Shown here in pieces: positions 18,180 through 26,426 of a stretch of DNA of 64,000 nucleotides. Under the pieces are notes generated by a model, which saw only the letters and a list, made by a program, of their open reading frames with translations, had not been told where the DNA came from and did not search any database. The position numbers and the translations under genes are program-made. How positions within the stretch are numbered: the first letter of the stretch is position 1; each line of letters starts with the position of its first letter. Location of the stretch: NCBI RefSeq assembly GCF_000429265.1, contig NZ_AUBN01000010.1:124001-188000 (forward strand), read 5' to 3'. The DNA comes from Actinomyces gerencseriae DSM 6844. GTDB lineage: Bacteria > Actinomycetota > Actinomycetes > Actinomycetales > Actinomycetaceae.

Positions 18180-21005
18180 TCAGTGCGCGGCGTCCCGCCA
18201 GGTCGCGCCCCGGCCGACCGAGACGTCCAGGGGCACCGACAGCTCGGCGGCCGCCCCCATCCGCTCGCGCAGGATGCGCTCGACGGCCTCCGACTCGCCC
18301 GGCGCGATCTCCACGAGCAGCTCGTCGTGGATCTGCAGGAGCAGCCGGGAGTCCAGCTCCGCGGCGTCCAGGGACTGGGCCACATCGATCATCGCCTTCT
18401 TGACGATGTCGGCCGCGCTGCCCTGGATCGGGGCGTTGAGCGCGGCCCGCTCCGCCATCTCCCGGCGCTGCCGGCTGTCGCTGGACAAGTCCGGCAGGTA
18501 GCGGCGCCGGCCGAACATGGTCTGGGTGTAGCCATCGCGCCGAGCCCGCTCGACGACGCCTTCGAGGTAGTCGTGGACACGACCGAAGCGGGCGAAGTAC
18601 GCGTCTCTCAGGCCCGCGGCCTCCGCACTGGCGATCCCCAGCTGCTTGGCCAGCCCGTAGGTGGACAGCCCGTAGGCGAGTCCGTAGCTCATGGCCTTGA
18701 CGCGACCGCGCTGCTCGACGGTGACGTCCGCCACGTCGATGTCGTGGACCAGGGCGGCCACGTAGCGGTGCAGATCCTCTCCGCTGCGGAAGGCCTCGAT
18801 GAGCGCCTCATCCCCCGACAGGTGCGCCATGATGCGCATCTCGATCTGGGAGTAGTCGGCCGTCATGAGGCACTCGTGACCCCGGCCCACGATGAAGGCC
18901 TCGCGAATGCGCATGCCCTCCCTCGTGCGTGCGGGGATGTTCTGCAGGTTCGGATCCGTCGAGGACAGGCGCCCGGTGGTGGTGATCGTCTGCTGGAAGG
19001 TGGTGCGGATGCGCCCATCGGGCTGAATGGCCTTGCGCAGGCCCTCGACGGTCTGGCGCAGCTTGATGGCGTCCCTGTGCTCCAGCAGGTTCTCCAGGAA
19101 GGGGTGACCGGTCTTGGCGTACAGCTCGGCGAGGGCGCCGGCATCGGTGGTGTAGCCGGTCTTGGTCCTGCGGGTCCTGGGCATGTCGAGCTCGTCGAAC
19201 AGGACCGTCTGGAGCTGCTTGGGGCTGGAAAGGTTCAGCTCGTGACCGGCGGCGGCGTAGGCGGCCTCGGCGGCGTGAGTGACACGGGCGTCGAGCTCGG
19301 TCTCGCGCGCGGCGAGCACGGCCTCGTCGACGGCGATGCCGGCCTCCTCCATCTCGGCCAGGGCGGCGGCCACGGGCATCTCCAGCTCGGTGAAGAGCAC
19401 ATCCGCCTCCCGCTGCTCGAGCTCGCGCTCCAGGACCGCGGCGAGGTCGCCCTGGAGGGCGGCGCGGCGGGCGGCCACCAACGCCTGGGCCGGGGCGGCG
19501 TCCGGGCCCTCGGCCGTGGTGAGCGCCTCCAGGTCGAAGGAGGTCTGCTCCCGACCATCCGCGTCGTCGGTCCCCAGGGCTCCCAGGTCGATGCCCAGCC
19601 AGCGCTGCGCCAGGGAGTCGACATCGTAGCTGCGCTGCTCGGGGCGGCACAGGTAGCCGGCCAGCGCAGGGTCGAAGATGACGCCGTCGAGTGTCAGGCC
19701 GCGGGCGCGCAGGGCGTGCCAGGCGCCCTTGGCGTCGGTGACGACCAGGGGGGTCCCGGTGCCGCCGAGCAGGTCGAGTAGTGCCGTCTCGTCCTCGGGC
19801 GCAACCAGGACGGGATCGACGACGACGGCGTCGTGGCCGTCGGACAGCGCGATCGCGGTGGCATCGGCCCGCCCCGGTCGCGGTGAGCCGATGACGTCGA
19901 GCCCCAGTCCGCGGGTTCCGGTCCCCGCGCCACTGCCGGTCGTCAGGTGATTCGCGAGCCACTCCCCCAGCTCTCCGGGAGCGAGGTCGCGGCCGAGCAC
20001 GGCGACCCGGAGGGCGTCGAGCCGGGCCGCCGGGGAGTCTCCTCCCGTCCCCCCGCCCGTCGCGGCGTCGTCCGCACGGCCGACGGTGTCGGAGAAGGTC
20101 AGGATCCGCTGAGCCCGCTGCTGCAGGGTGCGGAACTCCAGTGCGTCCATGATGCGGGTCAGCTCGATGCGATCGGCGGGCCGCAGGGTCAGGTCGGCGG
20201 CGGGCGCCACGCCCAGGTCGAGGTCCGTCACCAGATGGTTCAGGTGCCGGTTGCGCATGACGTCGGACATGTGGTCGCGCAGGGACTGCCCGGCCTTGCC
20301 CTTGATCCGATCGGCATGGGCGATCACGCCGTCGAGCCCGTCGTAGAGGTTGATCCACTTCGCGGCGGTCTTGGGGCCGACCCCCGGAACGCCCGGCAGG
20401 TTGTCGCTGGGCTCGCCCACCAGGGCGGCCAGCTGGGGGTAGCGCCGCGGCGGGACTCCGTAACGGTCCTCGACCTCCGCGGGCGTCATGCGCCGCAGGG
20501 TGGACACGCCCTTGACGGGGTAGAGCACCGTGCAGCGATCCGTCACCGTCTGGAAGGAGTCGCGGTCCCCGGAGCACACGAGGACCTCCATGCCCTCGGC
20601 CTGGGCCGAGGCCGCCAGAGTGGCGAGGATGTCATCCGCCTCATAGCCGGCGGCGGTCAGGGCCCGCACGTTCATCGCCGTCAGCACCTCCTCGATGAGG
20701 TCCACCTGCCCGATGAAGGGCGCCGGGGTCTCGTCCCGAGTGCCCTTGTAGTCGGCGTACTCCTGCGTGCGGAAGGTGCCGCCGGGCAGGTCGAAGGCGA
20801 CGGCGACGTGGGTCGGCTCCTCCTGCTCGAGCAGCGACAGGAACATGGAGACGAAGCCGTGGACCGCATTGGTGGTCTGCCCCGTGGACGTCGTGAAGCT
20901 GTCCACGGGCAGGGCGTAGAAGGCCCGGAAGGCCATGGAGTGGCCGTCGATGAGAAGAAGGCGTCCGGCGGGCTCGGGGGCGGGACTGGTCGCGGTGATG
21001 CTCAC
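18180..21005 (-). CDS. polA: DNA polymerase I
   Basis: The 941-residue Pol I fills gaps in repair and removes Okazaki primers. The N-terminal 5'-3' exonuclease (about 12-300) shows LLLIDGHSMAFRAFYALP and GYEADDILATLA. A middle domain at the 3'-5' exonuclease position lacks the usual catalytic acids. The polymerase domain has motif A DYSQIEMRIMAHLSG, motif B around KAMSYGLAYGLS, and motif C LQIHDELLVE. The GTG start at 21005 follows TAGGCT by 6 nt. Its start codon is only 17 bp from that of the divergent thioesterase gene. Confidence 0.96.
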   Translation of the reverse strand: MSITATSPAPEPAGRLLLIDGHSMAFRAFYALPVDSFTTSTGQTTNAVHGFVSMFLSLLEQEEPTHVAVAFDLPGGTFRTQEYADYKGTRDETPAPFIGQVDLIEEVLTAMNVRALTAAGYEADDILATLAASAQAEGMEVLVCSGDRDSFQTVTDRCTVLYPVKGVSTLRRMTPAEVEDRYGVPPRRYPQLAALVGEPSDNLPGVPGVGPKTAAKWINLYDGLDGVIAHADRIKGKAGQSLRDHMSDVMRNRHLNHLVTDLDLGVAPAADLTLRPADRIELTRIMDALEFRTLQQRAQRILTFSDTVGRADDAATGGGTGGDSPAARLDALRVAVLGRDLAPGELGEWLANHLTTGSGAGTGTRGLGLDVIGSPRPGRADATAIALSDGHDAVVVDPVLVAPEDETALLDLLGGTGTPLVVTDAKGAWHALRARGLTLDGVIFDPALAGYLCRPEQRSYDVDSLAQRWLGIDLGALGTDDADGREQTSFDLEALTTAEGPDAAPAQALVAARRAALQGDLAAVLERELEQREADVLFTELEMPVAAALAEMEEAGIAVDEAVLAARETELDARVTHAAEAAYAAAGHELNLSSPKQLQTVLFDELDMPRTRRTKTGYTTDAGALAELYAKTGHPFLENLLEHRDAIKLRQTVEGLRKAIQPDGRIRTTFQQTITTTGRLSSTDPNLQNIPARTREGMRIREAFIVGRGHECLMTADYSQIEMRIMAHLSGDEALIEAFRSGEDLHRYVAALVHDIDVADVTVEQRGRVKAMSYGLAYGLSTYGLAKQLGIASAEAAGLRDAYFARFGRVHDYLEGVVERARRDGYTQTMFGRRRYLPDLSSDSRQRREMAERAALNAPIQGSAADIVKKAMIDVAQSLDAAELDSRLLLQIHDELLVEIAPGESEAVERILRERMGAAAELSVPLDVSVGRGATWRDAAH

Positions 21006-21011
21006 CGTGCC

Positions 21012-21017
21012 AGCCTA
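21012..21017 (-). promoter_or_regulatory. -10 box of polA
   Basis: TAGGCT lies 6 nt before the polA GTG, inside the 17-bp spacer between divergent start codons. Confidence 0.5.
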
Positions 21018-21022
21018 CGGGT

Positions 21023-21550
21023 ATGAGCAGCGACGAGTTCCCGACCCCCCGTTCCGCCGACGTCCCCGTAGCCTTCCCCGCCAAGGCGGTGCGCCCGTTC
21101 CCCGACCCGCGCCCCGCGGGCTCGGCCGTCAGCGCCGTCAGCGCCGTGGGCGCGTCGGGCATGGCGGACTCCGAGCGCGGAACCCTCATGGCGACGCTGC
21201 GCATGGAGGTGCTGGAGCGCTCCGCGGAGCGGACAGTCGTGCGCATGCCCGTTGACGGAGCCCGCCAGGCCCTCGGGATCCTGCACGGCGGCGCGAGTGC
21301 GGCCCTCGTCGAGACGGCGGCGTCGGTGGCGGCGCGCGAAGCCGCCCCGGACGGGGCCGCTCCCGTGGGGACCGAGCTCCAGGTCAGCCACCTGCACCTC
21401 GCCCGACGCGGCTGGGTGACGGCGGTGGCGACGCCCGTTCATCGAGGCCGGCGCACCGCGGTCTACGAGGTGAGGATCAGCGACGAGGACGGCCGCCCGG
21501 TGGCCCGTGGAGTGCTGCGCAGTCTCTACACCGACACCGAGGAGATCTGA
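21023..21550 (+). CDS. PaaI-family hotdog thioesterase
   Basis: The conserved hotdog-helix segment ILHGGASAALVETAASVAA is diagnostic for PaaI/YbgC-like acyl-CoA thioesterases. The downstream strands (LQVSHLHLARRGWVTAVATPVHRGRRTAVYEVRI) complete the fold. Likely substrates include aryl-CoA or 1,4-dihydroxy-2-naphthoyl-CoA, but the sequence does not decide. The first 46 residues from the ATG at 21023 are low-complexity (Pro, Ser, Val) and are not part of the fold. A start at Met47 (21161) would also give a complete domain, so the N-terminus is uncertain. Confidence 0.8.
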   Translation: MSSDEFPTPRSADVPVAFPAKAVRPFPDPRPAGSAVSAVSAVGASGMADSERGTLMATLRMEVLERSAERTVVRMPVDGARQALGILHGGASAALVETAASVAAREAAPDGAAPVGTELQVSHLHLARRGWVTAVATPVHRGRRTAVYEVRISDEDGRPVARGVLRSLYTDTEEI

Positions 21551-21605
21551 GGGTCGCCCTGAGGCTCTGGCTCTCCGACTCCGGCGCACTCCGGACTGTC
21601 AACTG

Positions 21606-22217
21606 TCAGTCCTCGCTCTTCTTCGCGCCGACCTGCTCGATAACGGCGTCGGCCACCTCTCGCATGGTCAAGCGGCGATTCATCGAGGTCTTCTGCAGCC
21701 AGCGGAAGGCCTCGGGCTCGCTCAGCCCCATCTTCTCCATGAGTAGTCCCTTGGCACGGTCGACGCGCTTGCGAGTCTCGAAACGCTCCTGGAGGTCGGA
21801 GATCTCGCTCTCCAGGGACTGGATCTCCTCGTAGCGGGACAGCGCGATCTCCAGAGCGGGAATCAGGTCGGCCGGTGTGAAGGGCTTGACGACGTAGGCC
21901 ATGGCACCGGCCGCGGAGGCGCGCTCGACGAGCTCGGTCTGCGAGAACGCGGTGAGCATGACCACAGCGCAGTTGTGCTTGTCCAGAATGCGCTCGGCGG
22001 CGGTGATGCCGTCCAGGACCGGCATCTTGACGTCCATGACGCACAGATCGGGTTCATGCTCGTCAGCCAGACGGACGGCCTCCTCGCCGTCGGCGGCCTC
22101 GGCGACGACCTCGTAGCCGGCCTCGGTGAGGGTCTCGACGATGTCCAGACGGATCAGGGTCTCGTCCTCGGCGACGATGACCCTGCGGGTTCGGGAGGTG
22201 GTTGACTGGTTGCTCAC
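21606..22217 (-). CDS. pdtaR: ANTAR-domain response regulator, PdtaR-like
   Basis: The 203-residue protein has an N-terminal receiver domain with acidic pocket VAEDET, phospho-acceptor Asp62 in CVMDVKMP, the conserved Thr in LTAFS, and Lys in VKPF. A coiled-coil linker (about 125-145) leads to an ANTAR RNA-binding domain (about 145-195, RKRVDRAKGLLMEKMGLSEPEAFRWLQ). ANTAR regulators bind tandem RNA hairpins and act by antitermination or on translation. It is the orthologue type of mycobacterial PdtaR, which pairs with the kinase PdtaS. No kinase is in this window. The GTG at 22217 lies 6 nt after TAGGAT. Confidence 0.9.
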   Translation of the reverse strand: MSNQSTTSRTRRVIVAEDETLIRLDIVETLTEAGYEVVAEAADGEEAVRLADEHEPDLCVMDVKMPVLDGITAAERILDKHNCAVVMLTAFSQTELVERASAAGAMAYVVKPFTPADLIPALEIALSRYEEIQSLESEISDLQERFETRKRVDRAKGLLMEKMGLSEPEAFRWLQKTSMNRRLTMREVADAVIEQVGAKKSED

Positions 22218-22223
22218 GGGCTG

Positions 22224-22229
22224 ATCCTA
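22224..22229 (-). promoter_or_regulatory. -10 box of pdtaR
   Basis: TAGGAT lies 6 nt before the GTG start. On the opposite strand it overlaps TAGTAT (22228-22233), a possible -10 for the tRNA gene. Confidence 0.5.
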
Positions 22230-22284
22230 GTATGGTGAACCACGTCGCCGCGCGAGCAGCGCCCCGGCCTGTGAGTGCGACCAC

Positions 22285-22358
22285 GCCTCCATAGCCCAAC
22301 TGGCAGAGGCATCCGACTCAAAATCGGAGTGTTGTGGGTTCGAATCCCACTGGAGGTA
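22285..22358 (+). tRNA. tRNA with CAA anticodon (Leu codon UUG) but class I variable loop
   Basis: The 74-nt sequence folds as a canonical cloverleaf: acceptor GCCTCCA with TGGAGGT, D stem GCC/GGC, anticodon stem TCCGA/TCGGA with loop CTCAAAA, a 5-nt variable loop GTGTT, and T arm GTGGG-TTCGAAT-CCCAC. Discriminator A73 follows, and CCA is not encoded. The anticodon reads CAA, which would decode UUG, yet bacterial leucine tRNAs normally carry a long variable arm, as does the tRNA-Leu(GAG) at 52460-52547. The first acceptor pair is G1-U72. Amino-acid identity is therefore uncertain. Confidence 0.85.
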
Positions 22359-22502
22359 CGGAGGCACCGCAGCCCATCGGGTGTCCGTCGGGTTGCGCGC
22401 GCCCGCATCCGCTTCTCATCGGAGCCGCGTCGGGTGCGGGGCGCGCCCAGCCGGGCGGCCGAGCCGACCCGGCTGTCGGAGGCGCGGGACCGGAACCGCA
22501 AC

Positions 22503-22531
22503 GGGCCCGCGCCTCCTCCCGGTGCGGGCCC
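22503..22531 (-). terminator. Probable terminator after pyk
   Basis: GGGCCCGC (22503-22510) and GCGGGCCC (22524-22531) form an 8-bp GC stem about 45 nt beyond the pyk stop. No U-tract. Confidence 0.45.
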
Positions 22532-22576
22532 TGCGACCGCGGTCCGCCGAGAGCGGGCCGCATCATCCATGCGCCG

Positions 22577-23995
22577 TCAGTCGAACTCCCCGACCGTGTG
22601 GACTCGGATCGAGTTGGTCGATCCGGCCGTGCCCGGAGGCATGCCCGCCACGATGATGACGGTGTCGCCGGCCTGGGCGAAGTGCTTGCGCTGGAGGAGA
22701 TCATCCACCTGTGCCACCATCTCGTCGGTGTGCCGGACCTCGGGCACCTCGTAGCACTGCACGCCCCAGGACACCGCCAGCTGGTTGCGCGTGCAGCGCA
22801 GCGGGGTGAAGGCCAGCAGCGGGAGGGGCGAGCGCAGGCGCGACAGGCGCCGAGCCGTGTCACCGGACTGGGTGAAGGTCACCAGGTGGGTGACGTCGAG
22901 CTGCTCGCCCATCTCGGCGGCCGCGCGAGTCAGGGCGCCGGCGCGGGTCTGGGGGTAGGAGCCCAGCGGAGCGATGCGCTCGCCGCCGTGAGCCTCGACG
23001 TTCTCGATGATGTTGGCCATGGTGCGCACGGCCTCGATCGGGTAGGCCCCGACGCTGGTCTCGCCGGAGAGCATGACGGCGTCGGCGCCGTCGAGGATCG
23101 CATTGGCGCAGTCCGAGGCCTCGGCACGCGTGGGACGCGGGTTCTGGATCATGGACTCCAGCACCTGAGTCGCGACGATGACCGGCTTGGCCTGACGACG
23201 GGCCAGCTCGATGGCCCGCTTCTGAACCAGGGGCACGGCCTCCAGCGGCATCTCGACGCCCAGGTCGCCGCGGGCGACCATGATGCCGTCGAACGCGGAG
23301 ACGATGTCGAAGAGGTTGTCCACCGCCTGCGGCTTCTCGATCTTGGCGATGACGGGGATGCGCACCCCCGCCTCGTCCATGATGTCGTGAACGTCCTTGA
23401 TGTCGTCCGCGTTGCGGACGAAGGACAGGGCGATGAGGTCGGCGCCGATCTTGATGGCCCAGCGCAGATCGTCCCGGTCCTTCTCGCTCAGGGCCGGCAC
23501 GGACACGGCGACGCCGGGGAGGTTGAGGCCCTTGTGGTTGGAGACGTAGCCGGGCACCTCGACCTTGGTGATGACGTCGGTGTCGGTGACCGCGGTGACG
23601 CGCACGGCGACATTGCCGTCATCGATGAGGAGGCGGTCGCCGGGCCGGCAGTCCCCCGGCAGGCCCTTGAAGGTCGTCGAGACGCGCTTGACGGTGCCCA
23701 GAATGTCGTCGGTGGTGATCGTGAACTCGTCGCCCTTGTTGAGCATGACCTTCTGGTCGTTCACGAAGGTGCCCAGGCGGATCTTGGGCCCCTGGAGGTC
23801 GACCAGGATGGCCACAGGGTTCCCGGAGGTCTCGGCGGCGGCTCGCACGCGAGCGATGACGTCCTCCTGGTCCTCGGCACGTCCGTGGGACCGGTTGATG
23901 CGTGCGACATTCATGCCGGCGTCCACGAGCGCCTGCACGTTCTCGGGAGAATCGGTGGCCGGCCCCAGGGTGCATACGATCTTTGCTCTGCGCAT
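22577..23995 (-). CDS. pyk: Pyruvate kinase
   Basis: The 472-residue enzyme converts phosphoenolpyruvate and ADP to pyruvate and ATP in the cytoplasm. Landmarks are KIVCTLGPAT at the N-terminus, VARINRSHG, the active-site lysine in VIAKIEKPQAV, the Mg2+-binding stretch MVARGDLGVEMPLE, and MLSGETSVGAYP. A regulatory C-terminal domain follows, ending GGMPPGTAGSTNSIRVHTVG-like. The ATG at 23995 lies 6 nt after TAGGCT, so the mRNA is probably leaderless. A 20-bp palindrome (24043-24062) lies upstream. Confidence 0.96.
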   Translation of the reverse strand: MRRAKIVCTLGPATDSPENVQALVDAGMNVARINRSHGRAEDQEDVIARVRAAAETSGNPVAILVDLQGPKIRLGTFVNDQKVMLNKGDEFTITTDDILGTVKRVSTTFKGLPGDCRPGDRLLIDDGNVAVRVTAVTDTDVITKVEVPGYVSNHKGLNLPGVAVSVPALSEKDRDDLRWAIKIGADLIALSFVRNADDIKDVHDIMDEAGVRIPVIAKIEKPQAVDNLFDIVSAFDGIMVARGDLGVEMPLEAVPLVQKRAIELARRQAKPVIVATQVLESMIQNPRPTRAEASDCANAILDGADAVMLSGETSVGAYPIEAVRTMANIIENVEAHGGERIAPLGSYPQTRAGALTRAAAEMGEQLDVTHLVTFTQSGDTARRLSRLRSPLPLLAFTPLRCTRNQLAVSWGVQCYEVPEVRHTDEMVAQVDDLLQRKHFAQAGDTVIIVAGMPPGTAGSTNSIRVHTVGEFD

Positions 23996-24001
23996 GAGGC
24001 A

Positions 24002-24007
24002 AGCCTA
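24002..24007 (-). promoter_or_regulatory. -10 box of pyk
   Basis: TAGGCT lies 6 nt before the pyk ATG, with no Shine-Dalgarno sequence. Confidence 0.55.
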
Positions 24008-24042
24008 CACGCCTCGCATGTCATATCCCGGGCGGGACCCGA

Positions 24043-24062
24043 TCGGATTCGGCCGAATCCGA
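24043..24062. promoter_or_regulatory. 20-bp perfect palindrome upstream of pyk
   Basis: TCGGATTC-GGCC-GAATCCGA reads identically on both strands without a loop. It is centred about 57 nt upstream of the predicted pyk transcript start, a position typical for an activator or repressor dimer site. The lack of a loop argues against an RNA terminator for lgt. Confidence 0.5.
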
Positions 24063-24095
24063 CCCGGCTCGGCCGGACCGGGTCGCCGAAGCTCG

Positions 24096-25085
24096 TTACT
24101 CCTCCGCCGATGCTGCTGCCGCTCCCCTCTCCTCCTCCTCATCCTCATCACGAGCATCCTGGCTCCGGGGTCGTGCACCGGTCTCCCCGGCCGACGCGTC
24201 CCCCGTTCCCCCAGCACCCTCGTCCAGGTCCCGGGCATCCGCCTGCGCGGGCGCGTCGCCGCGGATGATCGCGTCATCGAGATGACGGCGCGAGGTCATG
24301 ACGTAGCCGACCAGGCCGAGAAGGAAGACGAGGACCGAGGTCCACACGTTGAGACGCAGTCCGAGAACATGGTGGGCCTCGTCGACGCGCAGCATCTCGA
24401 TCCACACGCGTCCGGACGTGTAGACCATGAGGTAGGCCCACAGGAGACGTCCTCCCATCGCCCCGTCGCGACGCATCAGGTACCGTCCGAGCCAGACGAG
24501 GAAGAGGGCGCCGGCGACGTTCCACAGGGCCTCGTAGAGGAAGGCGGGATGGAACAGGGTGCCCGGGGCGTATCCCGCCGGCAGGTGGGCGCGATCGATC
24601 TCCAGGCCCCACGGCAGGGTGGTGGGCCCGCCGAACAGCTCCTGGTTGAAGTAGTTTCCGAACCGCCCCATGGCCTGGGCGACCAGGATCGTCGGAGCCG
24701 CGGCGTCGTAGAAGGGCCCCAGCCGCAGCCCGCGTCGACGAAGCAGCCAGACCCCGGCGACGGCCCCGAAGGCGACGCCCCCCCAGATGCCCAGCCCCCC
24801 GTGCCAGGTCTGCAGGATGAGAGCCGGGTTCCCGCCCGGCCCGAAGAAGGCGTCCGGCGAGGTCACCACGTGGTAGAGCCGCGCGCCGACGATGCCGATC
24901 GGCACCGCGATCAGAGCGACGTCCAGGGCGGTGTCACGGGAGCCGCCCAGCGCCCGGTAACGGCGATCGGACCACCATACGGCGACGAAGACCCCGGCGA
25001 GGATGCACAGGGCGTAGGCGCGCAGCGGGAACGGGCCGATGTACCACACGCCCCGGGCGGGGCTCGGGATGGAAGCAGTAAGCAC
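24096..25085 (-). CDS. lgt: Prolipoprotein diacylglyceryl transferase
   Basis: Lgt transfers diacylglycerol from phosphatidylglycerol to the lipobox cysteine of prelipoproteins. The signature MGRFGNYFNQELFGGPT is intact, with the WHGGLGIWGG segment and the HPAFLYE motif. About seven membrane helices are visible, followed by an unusual 55-residue charged tail ending in a Glu-rich stretch. The GTG at 25085 directly follows the TGA of the TrpC-like gene with no spacer, so translation is coupled. The GAGAGG just upstream of the GTG may act as ribosome-binding site. Confidence 0.95.
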   Translation of the reverse strand: MLTASIPSPARGVWYIGPFPLRAYALCILAGVFVAVWWSDRRYRALGGSRDTALDVALIAVPIGIVGARLYHVVTSPDAFFGPGGNPALILQTWHGGLGIWGGVAFGAVAGVWLLRRRGLRLGPFYDAAAPTILVAQAMGRFGNYFNQELFGGPTTLPWGLEIDRAHLPAGYAPGTLFHPAFLYEALWNVAGALFLVWLGRYLMRRDGAMGGRLLWAYLMVYTSGRVWIEMLRVDEAHHVLGLRLNVWTSVLVFLLGLVGYVMTSRRHLDDAIIRGDAPAQADARDLDEGAGGTGDASAGETGARPRSQDARDEDEEEERGAAAASAEE

Positions 25086-25910
25086 TCAGAGAACCTCTCG
25101 GTGGGCGGCGGGAATGAGCGCGGGATGACTGCCCGCGGCGACCAGCTCGGCGACGAACTGCTGGGGGTCGGCTGAGCGGATGACCGCCTCCCCCACGACG
25201 ACGATATCGGCACCCGCGCGCGCATAGCTCATGACGTCGTACGGCCCGGACACGCCGCCGGTGGCCATGCGGGTCACTGAGGCGGGCAGCACCTCCGCCA
25301 CCTGCTCGAAGCGGGAGCGGTCCACGGCCAGGGTGTCCGGATCACGGGCATCGACCGACACGTAGCGCGCGCCCGCAGCCACCGCGGTCAGGGCCTCGCT
25401 CCGGGAATGGGCCTCGACGACCGCCGCCATGCCCAGGGAGTGGGTGCGCTCGATGAGCGACTCCAGGACGAGCGGCTCGAGGCGGGCGTCCAGGACGAGC
25501 ATGTCGGCCCCGTGAGCGCGCGCCTCGTGGACCTGATAGGGGGTGACGATGACATCATTGGCCAGCACCGGCACCTCCACGGCTCCGCGCACCGCGTCCA
25601 GGTCCGACAGGCGCCCGTGCGAGCGGACCGGCTCGGTGACCACCGAGACGCAGGCGGCCCCTCCGGCCTCGTAGAAGCGAGCGAGAACGGCGACATCCCC
25701 CACCCCGGACAGATCGGCGAAGGTCGCGGTGGCGCGCTTGACCTCGGCGATCACGGAGACGACCCGCCCGGGTGCGCGCAGCACCGAGGCGACATTGCGC
25801 GCGGTGGGGACGGAACGGGTCCTCTCGCGCAGCTCCCTCAGCGGAGCGGAGCGCTGCCGGGAGGCGACGGCGGAGCGCGTGGCGGCGACCAGGTCGTCGA
25901 AGGCCATCAC
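25086..25910 (-). CDS. Indole-3-glycerol-phosphate synthase homologue (TrpC-like) with altered active site
   Basis: The 274-residue chain keeps the TrpC barrel: IAEVKRAT, VSVVTEP, DLDAVRGAVEVPVL, HEARAHGADML, SLGMAAVVEAHS and a phosphate-type VVVGEAV segment. Compared with canonical TrpC, key positions differ. The RKDF motif that carries the general-acid lysine is AND-V here (VLANDVIV), the VNARDL asparagine is Asp (VDARDP), and AESG is ATGG. The SPS loop after KRA is TAT. These are catalytic or substrate-binding residues in studied enzymes, so normal synthase activity is doubtful. trpA and trpB, often found between trpC and lgt, are absent. The start is GTG 25910 or ATG 25907, after GGAGG. 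Confidence 0.85.
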   Translation of the reverse strand: MMAFDDLVAATRSAVASRQRSAPLRELRERTRSVPTARNVASVLRAPGRVVSVIAEVKRATATFADLSGVGDVAVLARFYEAGGAACVSVVTEPVRSHGRLSDLDAVRGAVEVPVLANDVIVTPYQVHEARAHGADMLVLDARLEPLVLESLIERTHSLGMAAVVEAHSRSEALTAVAAGARYVSVDARDPDTLAVDRSRFEQVAEVLPASVTRMATGGVSGPYDVMSYARAGADIVVVGEAVIRSADPQQFVAELVAAGSHPALIPAAHREVL

Positions 25911-26027
25911 GGGTCACCACCTCCTGCACGCGTGATTCCGGCGAACTGCGAGGCGCGCGCAGCGGACGTGCCGGCGGCGCTCATCGAGGTCATCGTCCCC
26001 GGGGGCGGGCGACTTAGGCAAATCCGC

Positions 26028-26426
26028 TCAGCCGACGGGACGCTCCCCCGCGACCGCGCCGAGATCGCCACCCGCCTGGAAGCAGGTGCGCTCACCGGTG
26101 TGGCACGCGGCTCCGACCTGGTCCACCTCGACCAGCAGGGCGTCGCCATCGCAGTCGATGCGAACGGACTTGACGTACTGGCGGTGGCCCGAGGTATCGC
26201 CCTTGCGCCAGTACTCTCGACGGGAGCGGGACCAGAACGTGACGCGGCCCTCGGTCAACGTGCGGCGCAGCGCCTCGTCGTCCATCCATCCGACCATGAG
26301 CACCTCACGGGTGTCGTGCTGCTGGACCACGGCAACGACGAGTCCTGACGCGTCGCGCTTGAGGCGGGAGGCGAGTACGGCGGGCAGCGGGCCGTCGGAG
26401 ACATCGAGGCTGCGGGGATCGTTCAC
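26028..26426 (-). CDS. hisI: Phosphoribosyl-AMP cyclohydrolase
   Basis: HisI opens the purine ring of phosphoribosyl-AMP in histidine synthesis. The 132-residue protein shows [31 protein letters not shown], the metal-binding DCDGDALL, and the zinc-binding segment [12 protein letters not shown]. It carries only the cyclohydrolase domain, as usual in actinobacteria, where HisE is separate. The GTG at 26426 follows the weak -10 GACAAT by 6 nt. hisF lies about 440 bp upstream on the same strand. Confidence 0.93.
   Translation of the reverse strand: MNDPRSLDVSDGPLPAVLASRLKRDASGLVVAVVQQHDTREVLMVGWMDDEALRRTLTEGRVTFWSRSRREYWRKGDTSGHRQYVKSVRIDCDGDALLVEVDQVGAACHTGERTCFQAGGDLGAVAGERPVG

Noticed and set aside
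22285-22358. tRNA attachment site of a mobile element
   Set aside because: No integrase and no duplicated tRNA 3' end occur in the flanks; neighbours are housekeeping genes.
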